A stretch of DNA of 64,000 bases. Origin: Catellatospora tritici. GTDB lineage: Bacteria > Actinomycetota > Actinomycetes > Mycobacteriales > Micromonosporaceae. Below, one piece after another: positions 1 to 8,393 of the stretch. The DNA lies in NCBI RefSeq assembly GCF_019083965.1, contig NZ_JAHRCY010000008.1:186001-250000 (forward strand), read 5' to 3'. Below the pieces are notes generated by a model. The model was not told the origin of the DNA and searched no databases. It saw only the letters and a list, made by a program, of their open reading frames with translations. The position numbers and the translations under genes are program-made. Numbering within the stretch: position 1 is the stretch's first letter; every line of letters starts with the position of its first letter.

Positions 1-258
1 ATCGAGGTCGACGGGCGCAAGGTGGACCGGCCGTCGTACCGGGTGGCACCGTGGCAGACGATCCGGGTCCGCGAGCGCAGCCGCGTCAAGCCGCCGTTCC
101 AGGTCGCCGCCGCCGGGGCGCACCTGGACGGGCCGACCGCGCCGTACCTGGAGGTGTCGCTGTCGGACCTGCGCGCGACGCTGACCCGCGAGCCGCAGCG
201 CAGCGAGATCCCGGTGAGCTGCGACGAGCAACTCGTCGTCGAGTTCTACTCCCGCTGA
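1..258 (+). CDS. rpsD: 30S ribosomal protein S4, C-terminal part
   Basis: These are the last 85 codons of ribosomal protein S4, a primary 16S rRNA-binding protein that nucleates assembly of the small subunit. The frame is open from base 1 with no start codon in view, so the 5' part lies outside the window. Visible are the end of the S4 RNA-binding fold (VDRPSYRV, then VRERSR) and the family's characteristic end, EQLVVEFYSR followed by TGA. The neighbour across a strong hairpin is a convergent ABC transporter operon, so this copy is not followed by rpoA as in an alpha operon. A separate rpsD is familiar in actinobacteria. Whether a second copy exists cannot be seen here. Confidence 0.87.
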   Translation: MEVDGRKVDRPSYRVAPWQTIRVRERSRVKPPFQVAAAGAHLDGPTAPYLEVSLSDLRATLTREPQRSEIPVSCDEQLVVEFYSR

Positions 259-300
259 CGCCCCGCTCCGCGCCCCCACCCCCGCCGCACGGCACGGACG

Positions 301-352
301 TTAAGAAGGGCCCCTTCTACATCGCAAAGCGATAAGAAGGGGCCCTTCCTTA
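301..352. terminator. Palindromic element A, copy 1; likely bidirectional terminator
   Basis: A 14-bp perfect stem (305-318 with 335-348, core GAAGGGCCCC) is extended by an inner 5-bp stem ATCGC/GCGAT around an AAA loop. It lies between the converging ends of rpsD and the ABC operon, which fits a bidirectional terminator. A related copy lies at 18534-18582. Confidence 0.75.
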
Positions 353-357
353 CTCTC

Positions 358-2157
358 TCAGCGGGTTTGTTCGAGCCAGCTGGCGTAGAGCTTGGCGTAG
401 ATGGAATCGGGGTGGGTGACCAGCTCGTCGTGCGGGCCGCGCTGGACGACCACGCCCCGGTCGACGACGATCACCTCGTCGGCGGCCTGGGCCGTGGACA
501 GGCGGTGCGCGATGGCGACCGTGGTGCGGCCCCGGGTGACGGCGTCGAGGGTGCGCTGCAGGCGCACCTCGGTGGCCGGGTCGACGGCACTGGTGGCCTC
601 GTCGAGCACCAGCAGGTCCGGGTCGGCGACGTACGCCCGGACCAGCGCGACCAGCTGCCGCTCGCCCACGCTCAGCGCCTCACCCCGCTCGCCGACCTGG
701 GTGTCCAGCCCGTTGGTGAGCCCCTGCGCCCAGTCGAGCAGGCCCAGCTCGGCGAAGGCGGCGGTGAGCTGCTCGTCGGTCAGGTCCGGGCGGGCGAAGC
801 GCACGTTGTCGGCGATGGAGGCGTCGAACAGGAAGCCGTCCTGCGGCACCATCACCACCCGCGAGCGCAGCGAGCCGAAGCGCACCGAGGTCAGCGGGGT
901 GCCGGACAGGTGCACCGCGCCGTCGGTCGGGTCCATCAGGCGGGTGAGCAGCTTGGCGAACGTGGTCTTGCCGCTGCCGGTCTCACCGACGACCGCGACC
1001 CTGGTCTTGGCCGGGATGTCCAGGTGCACCTCGTGCAGCACCCGGGGACCGGTCTTGCCCGGCTCGCCGCTGGGGTAGGCGAAGCTGACCCGGTCGAAGC
1101 GCACGTCCAGCGGGCCATCGGGCAGGTCGACGCCGTTGTGCGCGGGGTCGGCCACGTCGGGCTTCAGCTGCAGCACGTCCAGCACCCGGCTCCAGCCGGC
1201 GGTGGCGTTCTGCATCTCGTTGAGCACCTCGGTGGCGATCTGCACCGGCTGGATGAACAGCGTGACCAGGAACAGGTACGCCGTCAGCTTGCCCAGACTG
1301 ATCTGCCCGTCGACGCCGAGCAGGGTGCCGACGACCACCACCGCGGCCAGGGCGAGCGCCGCGGCGACCTCGCCGGTGGAGAAGCTGGTGACGCTCAGTC
1401 GCAGGGCACGGCGCTGGGCGCCCTGGTAGTCGTCGATCGTCTCGGACAGCTTCGCGCCGCTGCGCTCGGAGATGCCGTACGCCCGGATGACGCTCGCGCC
1501 GACGACCGACTCGGAGACGGCGCCGAGCATGACGCCGATGCGGCGCCGGCTCTCCGCGTACGCCCCCGCCAGGCGCTTCTGGAACGCCCGGATGACCAGC
1601 ACCGCAGGCAGGAACGCGGCCAGCACCACCAGCGTGAGCTTCCACGAGAAGATCGACATGACGATGGTGGTGACCACCAGCTGCCCGCCGTTGACCAGCA
1701 GGATCACCCCGCCCCACTGGAGGAACTGGGTGATGGTGTCGATGTCGCTGGTGACCCGCGAGACCAGGGTGCCGCGTCGCTCGGACTGCTGGTGCAGCAT
1801 GGACAGGTCGTGGATGTGCCGGAACGCACGCACCCGCAGGTTGGCCAGCGCCGTCTCGCTCACCGTGAACAGCCGCCGCATCATGAAGTAGCCGCAGGTG
1901 GTGGTGACCGCCAGGATGCCCACCGTGATGGCGACGATCCGCAGGATCACGGCCATGTCGGCGCCGTCGGCGCTGAGGCCCTTGTCGATGCCCTGCTGGA
2001 TGGCGACCGGTACGGCGACCCGGCCGACCATCGAGACCACCGCCAGCGCGACGGTTCCCGCGAGCCCGGCCCGCAGTTCGGGCGAGAGCGCCAGCCCTCG
2101 CCGCAGCGTCCGGAACGTGCCCGTCGGCTGCGCCTTGTTCTCTGCCTGCGCGGTCAC
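358..2157 (-). CDS. ABC exporter half-transporter (membrane domain plus ATPase), catalytic subunit
   Basis: A 599-residue half-transporter with a six-helix exporter membrane domain (about residues 25-310) and a C-terminal ATPase (about 345-590). The Walker A motif GETGSGKTT lies near residue 391, the Walker B motif LLVLDEATSAVD near 517 with the catalytic Glu intact, and the switch His (AIAHRLST) near 550. The signature is LSVGERQ rather than LSGGQ. The start overlaps the stop of the upstream half-transporter by 4 bases (ATGA), so the two are translationally coupled and probably form a heterodimer. By family precedent (BmrCD, TM287/288) they would export drugs, lipids or peptides; the substrate cannot be told from sequence. 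The gene ends just before a strong hairpin. Confidence 0.93.
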   Translation of the reverse strand: MTAQAENKAQPTGTFRTLRRGLALSPELRAGLAGTVALAVVSMVGRVAVPVAIQQGIDKGLSADGADMAVILRIVAITVGILAVTTTCGYFMMRRLFTVSETALANLRVRAFRHIHDLSMLHQQSERRGTLVSRVTSDIDTITQFLQWGGVILLVNGGQLVVTTIVMSIFSWKLTLVVLAAFLPAVLVIRAFQKRLAGAYAESRRRIGVMLGAVSESVVGASVIRAYGISERSGAKLSETIDDYQGAQRRALRLSVTSFSTGEVAAALALAAVVVVGTLLGVDGQISLGKLTAYLFLVTLFIQPVQIATEVLNEMQNATAGWSRVLDVLQLKPDVADPAHNGVDLPDGPLDVRFDRVSFAYPSGEPGKTGPRVLHEVHLDIPAKTRVAVVGETGSGKTTFAKLLTRLMDPTDGAVHLSGTPLTSVRFGSLRSRVVMVPQDGFLFDASIADNVRFARPDLTDEQLTAAFAELGLLDWAQGLTNGLDTQVGERGEALSVGERQLVALVRAYVADPDLLVLDEATSAVDPATEVRLQRTLDAVTRGRTTVAIAHRLSTAQAADEVIVVDRGVVVQRGPHDELVTHPDSIYAKLYASWLEQTR

Positions 2158-4022
2158 GCCGCCACCTCTTCCTCACGTACAGCGGCGTCGTCGGAGTCGT
2201 AGCCGGCGTCCCGTTCCCGTTCGGCTTCGGCCTTCTCGTACGCGGTGACCAGGTCGGCGTAGCCGGTGACCGTCGACAGCAGCTCGTCGTGGGTGCCGTG
2301 GGCGACGACCCGACCCTGCTCGACGTAGATCACCTCGTCGGCCAGCGCGATGGTGGCCCGGCGGTACGCCACGACCAGGATCGACGCGGCGTGCGACGCC
2401 CCGCGCAGCGAGGCCAGGATGCGCGCCTCCACGCGCGGGTCGACGGCGCTGGTGGCGTCGTCGAGGATGAGCAGCCGGGGCTGCCCGGCCAGGGCACGGG
2501 CCAGGGTGACCCGCTGGCGCTGGCCGCCCGACAGGGACGTGCCCCGCTCGCCGAGCGCGGTGTCCAGGCCGTCGGGCAGGCGGGTGACGAAGGTGTCGGC
2601 CTGGGCGGTGGTCAGCGACTGCCACACCCGGTCGTCGTCGGCGCCGGGGCGGTCCAGCGCGACGTTGCCGCGCACCGTGTCGTCGAAGACGAACGCGATC
2701 TGCGGGACCAGCGCCACGGTCGCGGCGAGCGCGTCGGAGGACAGGTCCCGCACGTCGACGCCGTCGAGGGCGACGGTACCGTGCTGCGGGTCGAGCAGGC
2801 GGGTGGCCAGCGTGGCGATGGTCGACTTGCCGGAGCCGGTCGGGCCGACCAGGGCGACGGTCTTGCCCGCCGGGATGGTGAAGCTGACGTTGTGCAGCAC
2901 CGGCTGGCCGGTGTCGTAACCGAAGTGCACCTGCTGGAAGCTCAGCCGCGCCGGGCCGGTGCCGGTGGCGCCGCCCGTGCCGTACGGCATCTCGCCGGTG
3001 GCCTCCAGCACCCGCTCCACCCGGTCCCAACCCGCTACCGCGCGGGGAAGGTCGCCCAGCACCCAGCCGATCGCCCGCACCGGGAACGCCAGCACCGTGA
3101 ACAGGAAGGTCACCTGCACCAGTTGGCCCAGGTCGATCGCGCCCGCCTGAAGCCGCAGCGCGCCGACTACCAGCGCGGCCAGCGTGCCCAGGAACGGCAG
3201 CGACTCCATCAGCGGGTCGAACAGGCCACGCAGGCGCCCGACGCTGATCAGCGCGTCGCGCAGCTCGCGGGCGCGGACCTCGAACCTGCGGGTCTCCAGG
3301 TCCTCGCGGCCCATCGTCTTGACGACCAGCGCGCCGTCGAAGCTCTCGTGTGCGATCGCGCTGACCTCGGCGCGCAGATGCTGGGCGCGGGCGGTGCGCG
3401 GGGCCATCCGGCGGGAGAAGACCACGTTCATCACGAACAGGACCGGGAAGACGACCAGGCCGACCAGGGCCATCGCCCAGTCCACCAGGAACAGCGCGAC
3501 CACTGCGGTGACCAGCATGAAGACGGTGCCCACGGCGAACGGCAGCGGCGCGACGGGCAGCCACGCGGCCTCGACGTCGGAGTTCGCGTTCGACAGCAGC
3601 GTGCCGGTGGCGTGGCGCTGGTGCCACGACAGCGGCAGGCGCAGGTAGCGGCCGGTCACCTCATGGCGGTAGCGGGCCTGCAGCGCGAACTGCATGAACC
3701 CGGCGCCGAGGCGGCGGCCGAAGATGCCGAGCACCCGGCCCAGCCCCATCGCGATCAGCACGGTCGCCGACAGGACCAGCGCCCCGGTGGTCACGTTGCC
3801 GCCGGGGGCCAGCGCCGGTGACACCACGTCCTCGACGATGTCGCCCACCACGAAGGCCTGGCCGATGACCAGGCTGCCGAACAGGCAACTGCCCACGACC
3901 GCGAGGGTGAAGCGGCGGGGCTCGTCCCGGATGCCGCGCCACATGACCCTGGCGCCGCGCGCCAGGACATCGCGTCCAGTGACCTGGGGTTTGGCCGTAT
4001 CGGCCGGTTCGTCGGTCGTCAC
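2154..4022 (-). CDS. ABC exporter half-transporter, partner with degenerate catalytic residues
   Basis: A 622-residue half-transporter, first gene of the two-gene operon. It has an exporter membrane domain (about residues 35-330) and a C-terminal ATPase with Walker A GPTGSGKST (near 397) and an intact LSGGQRQ signature (near 498). The catalytic Glu after Walker B is Asp (LLILDDATSAVD, near 519) and the switch-loop His is Tyr (VVAYRRAT, near 551). In a heterodimer this subunit's Walker A/B faces the partner's LSVGE signature. All three deviations therefore fall in one composite ATP site, leaving the other site canonical, the known asymmetric-exporter pattern. The C-terminal tail after about 600 is acidic. 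The start ATG is preceded by about 130 bp shared with a divergent gene. Confidence 0.92.
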   Translation of the reverse strand: MTTDEPADTAKPQVTGRDVLARGARVMWRGIRDEPRRFTLAVVGSCLFGSLVIGQAFVVGDIVEDVVSPALAPGGNVTTGALVLSATVLIAMGLGRVLGIFGRRLGAGFMQFALQARYRHEVTGRYLRLPLSWHQRHATGTLLSNANSDVEAAWLPVAPLPFAVGTVFMLVTAVVALFLVDWAMALVGLVVFPVLFVMNVVFSRRMAPRTARAQHLRAEVSAIAHESFDGALVVKTMGREDLETRRFEVRARELRDALISVGRLRGLFDPLMESLPFLGTLAALVVGALRLQAGAIDLGQLVQVTFLFTVLAFPVRAIGWVLGDLPRAVAGWDRVERVLEATGEMPYGTGGATGTGPARLSFQQVHFGYDTGQPVLHNVSFTIPAGKTVALVGPTGSGKSTIATLATRLLDPQHGTVALDGVDVRDLSSDALAATVALVPQIAFVFDDTVRGNVALDRPGADDDRVWQSLTTAQADTFVTRLPDGLDTALGERGTSLSGGQRQRVTLARALAGQPRLLILDDATSAVDPRVEARILASLRGASHAASILVVAYRRATIALADEVIYVEQGRVVAHGTHDELLSTVTGYADLVTAYEKAEAERERDAGYDSDDAAVREEEVAA

Positions 4023-4139
4023 CTGTACTGCCCCGTCGATCGGTAAGTAATTAGCTTGGCTTCCTATCCTTACCGACTCGCCCCGCCGCAGGCGAGCGGG
4101 TTACCGCTGTGCCGGGCGTCACACTTGGACCCAGATCCG

Positions 4140-4152
4140 TAGTATCGCCGAC
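4140..4152 (+). promoter_or_regulatory. Candidate leaderless promoter -10 for the TIGR03085-like gene
   Basis: TAGTAT at 4140-4145 is followed by 7 bases and then the ATG at 4153. This is the spacing of actinobacterial leaderless transcripts that start at the A of the start codon. No Shine-Dalgarno sequence and no good -35 box are visible. Confidence 0.5.
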
Positions 4153-4785
4153 ATGACCCGGTACGCCCTCGCCGAAAGGCTAGCCCTGGCCGACCTGATG
4201 GCGGAGGTCGGACCAGACGCCCCCACCCTGTGCGGCGACTGGACCGTGCGGGACCTGCTGGCCCACCTGCTGCTGCGGGAGCGACGGCCGGACGCGGCGG
4301 GCGGCATCCTGATCAAGCGGCTGGCCGGGCGCACCGCGCGGGTGCAGCAGCGCATCGCCGGGCGCGACTTCGCCGAACTGCTGCGCGAGCTGCGCGACCC
4401 GCCGTGGTGGAGCCCGGTGAGCAACCCGCTGGTGGACGAGGCGGCCAACCTGACCGAGATGTTCATTCACCTGGAGGACGTACGCCGGGCGGCGCCGGGC
4501 TGGCTGCCGCGGGGCCTGTCCGCCGGGCTGACCGAGGCGCTGTGGCGGGCGGTGGGCCGCCAGGCCAAACTGACGTTGCGCCGCTACCCGGTGCAGGTGC
4601 GGGTGACGGCGCCCGGCCACGGGACGATCATCGTCGGGCGGCCCGGCACGCATCCGCTGTCACTGACCGGCACCCCGGGCGAGCTGCTGATGTTCCTGTC
4701 GGGGCGGCAGGCGCACGCGCGGGCCAGCGTGGACGGGACGCCCGAGCAGGCGGCCCGGTTGCGCACCGCGCGGCTGGGCGTCTGA
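4153..4785 (+). CDS. TIGR03085-like metal-binding protein (DinB/maleylpyruvate isomerase-like fold)
   Basis: A 210-residue protein of the actinobacterial family that opens with a DinB-like four-helix bundle. Visible hallmarks are CGDWTVRDLLAHLLLRE (residues 23-39), with the His expected to bind metal, and EMFIHLEDVRRA (about residues 98-109), with a second His. Relatives include mycothiol-dependent maleylpyruvate isomerases, but this shorter family has no assigned reaction. The start is the ATG that fits a leaderless promoter; there is no ribosome-binding site. It stands alone, divergent from the ABC exporter operon and upstream of the acyl-CoA ligase. The function is unknown and the family assignment is from memory of its motifs. 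Confidence 0.8.
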   Translation: MTRYALAERLALADLMAEVGPDAPTLCGDWTVRDLLAHLLLRERRPDAAGGILIKRLAGRTARVQQRIAGRDFAELLRELRDPPWWSPVSNPLVDEAANLTEMFIHLEDVRRAAPGWLPRGLSAGLTEALWRAVGRQAKLTLRRYPVQVRVTAPGHGTIIVGRPGTHPLSLTGTPGELLMFLSGRQAHARASVDGTPEQAARLRTARLGV

Positions 4786-4915
4786 GGGTGCCGGTGCTGC
4801 AGAAAGATCTTCGCGAGGGGTTCCGCGCGCCCGATCACGGCATTACCCTTCGGTAACACCCAAGTTAAAACGTGTCCCCCGTCACCGTTGCCTACCCCAG
4901 AGGCGGCCTTCACCC

Positions 4916-6739
4916 ATGACTCTCGACGTGCCGTACCGTTCCATTCCGGACATGTTCCTGCGGCGGGTGGCGGCGTCGCCCGACGGACGCGCCTTCGGCG
5001 CGCCGGGCGCCGACGGCCAGCCCGTCTGGTTCACCTGGACGCAGATCGCCGCTCGGGCCAAGGCCATCGCGGCGGGGTTGACCACGCTGGGCGTCGGGCA
5101 GGAGGACCGCGTCGCGATCCTGTCCAGCACCCGGCTCGACTGGATCGTCGCCGACCTGGGCATCATGTGCTCCAGCGCCGCGACCACCACCGTCTACCCG
5201 ACCACCGAGCCGGAGGACGCCTGCTTCATCGTCGCCGACTCGGGCTCGAAGGTGCTGTTCGCCGAGAACCCCGCCCAGGCCGCCAAGATGGACCCGGCCG
5301 CGGTGCCCACGCTGACCCAGGTGGTGCTCATCGACGGCGAGACCGACCCGGGCGCCGCGATCCCGCAACTGACCCTGGCCGAGCTGGAGCGGCGCGGCAA
5401 CGAACTGCTGGCCGCGACGCCGGACCTGGTCGACACGATCGTCGCCGGGATCGCACCCGAGCACCTGGCCACCCTGATCTACACCTCCGGCACCACCGGC
5501 CGCCCGAAGGGCGTCGAGCTGCTGCACCGCGGCTGGTGCTGGGAGGGCGTGGCGCAGGCCGACGTCGGCGTGCTGCTGCCGACCGACGTGCAGTTCCTGT
5601 GGCTGCCGCTGTCGCACTCGTTCGGCAAGACGCTGATCTGCGGCATCCTGCACGTGGGCGTGCCGACGTACGTCGACGGGCGGGTCGACAAGATCATCGA
5701 CAACCTGAGCCTGATCCGGCCGACGCTGATGTGCGCCGCGCCGCGCATCTTCGAGAAGGTCTACAACCGGGTCGTCACCCAGGCCACCTCGGCTGGCGGC
5801 CTCAAGGCGAAGATCTTCGGCTGGGCGGTGCGGGTCGGCCGCGAGAAGACCGCGCTGGAGCAGGCGGGCAAGCCGGTGCCGGGCGGGCTGAAGCGCAAGT
5901 ACGGCATCGCGCACAAGCTGGTCTTCGTCAAGCTGCACGAGCGCCTCGGCGGCAACATCCGCTACATGGTCTCCGGCTCGGCCGCCCTGTCGGTGCCGAT
6001 CGCCGAGTTCTTCGCCGCCGCCGGGCTGCCCATCAGCGAGGGCTACGGCCTGACCGAGAGCAGCGCGGGCAACTTCGTCAACCGCCCGAACCAGCTGAAG
6101 ATCGGCACGGTGGGCCAGGTGCTGGCCGACCTCGAAGTGAAGATCGATGAGGACGGCGAGATCCTGCTGCGCGGCGCCCCGGTCATGCGCGGCTACCACA
6201 ACCTGCCCGACGAGACCGCCTCGGTCTTCACCGAGGACGGGTTCTTCCGCACCGGCGACATCGGCGAGTTGGACGGTGCGGGGTACCTGAAGATCACGGA
6301 CCGCAAGAAGGACCTGGTCAAGACCTCCGGCGGCAAGTACATCGCGCCCAGCCACATCGAGGGGCTGTTCAAGGCGCTGTGCCCGTACACCTCGCAGGTG
6401 CTGGTGATCGGCAACGCGCGCAACTACTGCAGCATGCTGGTCACGCTCGACCCGGAGTCGATCGTCGGCTGGGCGGCGGGCGGCCCGCTGGAGGGCAAGA
6501 GCTACGCCGAGATCGTCGGCTCCGACGAGGCGAAGGCCATGGTCAGCGGGCACATCGACGAGCTGAACGCCAAGCTGAACCGGTGGGAGACGATCAAGAA
6601 GTTCACCATCCTGCCGCGCGATCTCACCATCGAGTCGGGAGAGATCACCCCATCGCTGAAGTTGAAACGACGCACGGTGGAGACCAATTTCGCGTCAGAA
6701 ATCGAGAAGATGTACCAGGGATCGCTCGTCGAGATCTGA
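4916..6739 (+). CDS. Long-chain fatty acid-CoA ligase (FadD15-like)
   Basis: A 607-residue member of the adenylate-forming superfamily that activates fatty acids to acyl-AMP and then acyl-CoA. Motifs in order: the AMP-binding P-loop YTSGTTGRPKG (about residues 189-199), GYGLTESSAG (about 374-383), RTGDIGELDGAGYLKITDR (about 445-463), and the Lys-containing KTSGGKYIAP of the small C-terminal domain. The length and the intermediate motifs match the long-chain subfamily of the FadD15 type rather than medium-chain or peptide synthetase domains. The start ATG follows a 130-base gap containing a small TTACC/GGTAA hairpin. It ends 23 bases before a strong terminator, so it is probably monocistronic. 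Confidence 0.93.
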   Translation: MTLDVPYRSIPDMFLRRVAASPDGRAFGAPGADGQPVWFTWTQIAARAKAIAAGLTTLGVGQEDRVAILSSTRLDWIVADLGIMCSSAATTTVYPTTEPEDACFIVADSGSKVLFAENPAQAAKMDPAAVPTLTQVVLIDGETDPGAAIPQLTLAELERRGNELLAATPDLVDTIVAGIAPEHLATLIYTSGTTGRPKGVELLHRGWCWEGVAQADVGVLLPTDVQFLWLPLSHSFGKTLICGILHVGVPTYVDGRVDKIIDNLSLIRPTLMCAAPRIFEKVYNRVVTQATSAGGLKAKIFGWAVRVGREKTALEQAGKPVPGGLKRKYGIAHKLVFVKLHERLGGNIRYMVSGSAALSVPIAEFFAAAGLPISEGYGLTESSAGNFVNRPNQLKIGTVGQVLADLEVKIDEDGEILLRGAPVMRGYHNLPDETASVFTEDGFFRTGDIGELDGAGYLKITDRKKDLVKTSGGKYIAPSHIEGLFKALCPYTSQVLVIGNARNYCSMLVTLDPESIVGWAAGGPLEGKSYAEIVGSDEAKAMVSGHIDELNAKLNRWETIKKFTILPRDLTIESGEITPSLKLKRRTVETNFASEIEKMYQGSLVEI

Positions 6740-6762
6740 CTCGGCACCCGCGCAAGTGAGGT

Positions 6763-6797
6763 ACGGAGGGGCGGCCACAAGCCGCCCCTCCGTTTTG
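6763..6797 (+). terminator. Rho-independent terminator of the acyl-CoA ligase gene
   Basis: A perfect 13-bp stem (6763-6775 with 6781-6793), core GGAGGGGCGGC, with loop CACAA, followed by TTTTG. It lies between two convergent genes and could serve both. Confidence 0.85.
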
Positions 6798-6832
6798 CTC
6801 GCGTTCTACTGCTCAGGCGAGCATCTGCCTGC

Positions 6833-8284
6833 TCAGGCGATCAGGGCGGGCTCGCTCCACTGCGGACGGCCGGTGCGGTCCAGGTCGTAGCGGGCCGCGG
6901 CGATACGGCGTACGCCGTCGACCAGCTCCGGCACGGGCAGCGTGAACGGCAGCCGGACGAAGCGCTCCAGGGTGCCGTCGACGCCGAACCGCGGACCCGG
7001 TGCCAGGCGCACCCCCAGTGGCTCCACCGCCCGCGCCAGCGCGCTGGAGACCGGGCCGTCCAGCTCCGCCCACAGCGTCACCCCGCCCGAGGGCACGGTG
7101 ACCCGCCAGGTGGGCAGGTGCTCGCGTACCGCGGCGACCAGGGCGTCCCGCTGGGCGGCCAACTGCGCCCGGCGCTGTGGAATCACCTCGTCGGCACGGG
7201 CCAGCAGCCGCACCGCCACCAGCTGGTCCAGCACCGGCCCGGCGGTGTCCACGCCGACGCGTACCGCCGCGAGGCGCTGCACGATCGGGGCCGACGCGCG
7301 GATCCAGCCGATCCGCAGCCCGCCCCAGAACGGCTTGCTCATGCCGCCGATGGTCAGCACCCGACCGTGCCGGTCGTACGAGGCCACCGCGGGTGGCAGC
7401 TGCTGCCCGTCCAGGGCGAGGTCGACGAAGGACTCGTCGATGACCAGGTCGGTGCCGGTGCGCTGGGCCGTGGCCACCAGCTGCTCGCGTAGGTGCTCGC
7501 CCATCACGTGGCCGGTCGGGTTGTGGAACTCCGGGATCAGGTACGCCAGCCCCGGCCGTGTCTGCCGCAGCGCACCCAGCAACAGCTCGGCGTCCCAGCC
7601 ACCCTCGTTCAGTCCGTGCGTGCTGATCCGGGCCCGCCGCCCGGCCAGCGCCGCCAGCGCGTTCGGGTACGTCGGGGACTCCACCAGCACCTGCGCCCCG
7701 ACCGGCACCTGCAGCCGCAGGATCAGGTCCAGGGCGTGCAGCACCCCGTTGGTGATCATGATCTGTTCGGGGCTGGTGGGCAGGCCGCGCGCGGCGTACT
7801 GCTCGGCGACCGCCTCGCGCAGCTCGAGGATGCCGCTCGGGTGGTACCCGGCCCCGCCCAGGTAGCGCGGCAGCTCCTCGACCGCCTCCCGGGAGGCCGC
7901 CAGCAGCGACTCCGGGGCGGCCAGCGCCGCGCAGCTCAGGTCGATCAGATCCAGGTCGTCGTCGGCCAGCCACAGGCCGCTGCTGGCCACCCGGTGCCCG
8001 CTGGGCAGTGTGGTCCAGCTCCCGGCGCCCCGGCGACTGGTCAGGTGGCCGGAGTCGCGCAACTCGCGGTAGGCGGCGCTGACCGTGGTGCGCGACACCT
8101 CCAGCGCCTCGGCCAGCTCACGCTCGGCGGGCAGCCGCACGCCCAGGGGCAGCCGGCCGTCGGCCAGCAGTCCGCGTACGGCCGAGGCGAGCGCGGCGTA
8201 GTCAGGGCTGCGGCGACGGGCGGGCAGGGCGTGCCAGCGGCCTAGCAGGCGGGCGAGCTGTCCGCCGCGTACCGAAACGCTCAT
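6833..8284 (-). CDS. MocR-family regulator: GntR-type HTH fused to PLP aminotransferase fold
   Basis: A 483-residue transcription regulator of the MocR/GabR class. The N-terminal winged helix (about residues 28-95) includes RLPAERELAEALEVSRTT. The rest is a fold-type I aminotransferase with the PLP-binding Lys in GGMSKPFWGG (Lys near 317) and the PLP Asp region VIDESF. The ATG at 8284 is chosen because the reading frame further upstream runs through the divergent gene and lacks protein-like composition. It is divergent to a YczE-like membrane protein gene; this MocR-yczE pairing is a recognised arrangement (Bacillus ycxD/yczE). It probably controls that gene and itself from the shared 109-bp spacer. 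Confidence 0.9.
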   Translation of the reverse strand: MSVSVRGGQLARLLGRWHALPARRRSPDYAALASAVRGLLADGRLPLGVRLPAERELAEALEVSRTTVSAAYRELRDSGHLTSRRGAGSWTTLPSGHRVASSGLWLADDDLDLIDLSCAALAAPESLLAASREAVEELPRYLGGAGYHPSGILELREAVAEQYAARGLPTSPEQIMITNGVLHALDLILRLQVPVGAQVLVESPTYPNALAALAGRRARISTHGLNEGGWDAELLLGALRQTRPGLAYLIPEFHNPTGHVMGEHLREQLVATAQRTGTDLVIDESFVDLALDGQQLPPAVASYDRHGRVLTIGGMSKPFWGGLRIGWIRASAPIVQRLAAVRVGVDTAGPVLDQLVAVRLLARADEVIPQRRAQLAAQRDALVAAVREHLPTWRVTVPSGGVTLWAELDGPVSSALARAVEPLGVRLAPGPRFGVDGTLERFVRLPFTLPVPELVDGVRRIAAARYDLDRTGRPQWSEPALIA

Positions 8285-8313
8285 GTCGCGCTCCCCACTC
8301 TTGCCGCAACCGT

Positions 8314-8344
8314 CCAGGTCAGCGATTTGACCCAAGCCACCTGG
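8314..8344. promoter_or_regulatory. Candidate MocR operator between the divergent pair
   Basis: Two nested inverted repeats lie in the spacer: GGTCA-N6-TGACC (8317-8332) and CCAGGT/ACCTGG (8314-8319 with 8339-8344). Further down, two direct repeats beginning AATTGGC (about 8350 and 8371) precede the membrane protein gene. Placement fits a regulator binding site; binding is inferred. Confidence 0.45.
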
Positions 8345-8393
8345 AGAGAATTGGCACTTCCTGACTCTTGAATTGGCCTCCAGACTGGCAGAC

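Noticed and set aside
367..2202. A 611-codon plus-strand frame opposite the ABC gene, and similar long frames opposite nearly every large gene
   Set aside because: GC-rich coding DNA leaves antisense frames open. These read as Arg/Gly/Gln/His-rich strings without domains, while the opposite strand has complete families.
4838..4853. TTACC-CTTC-GGTAA hairpin before the acyl-CoA ligase as a riboswitch or terminator
   Set aside because: Too small and without a T-run or a conserved aptamer; possibly only a minor operator.
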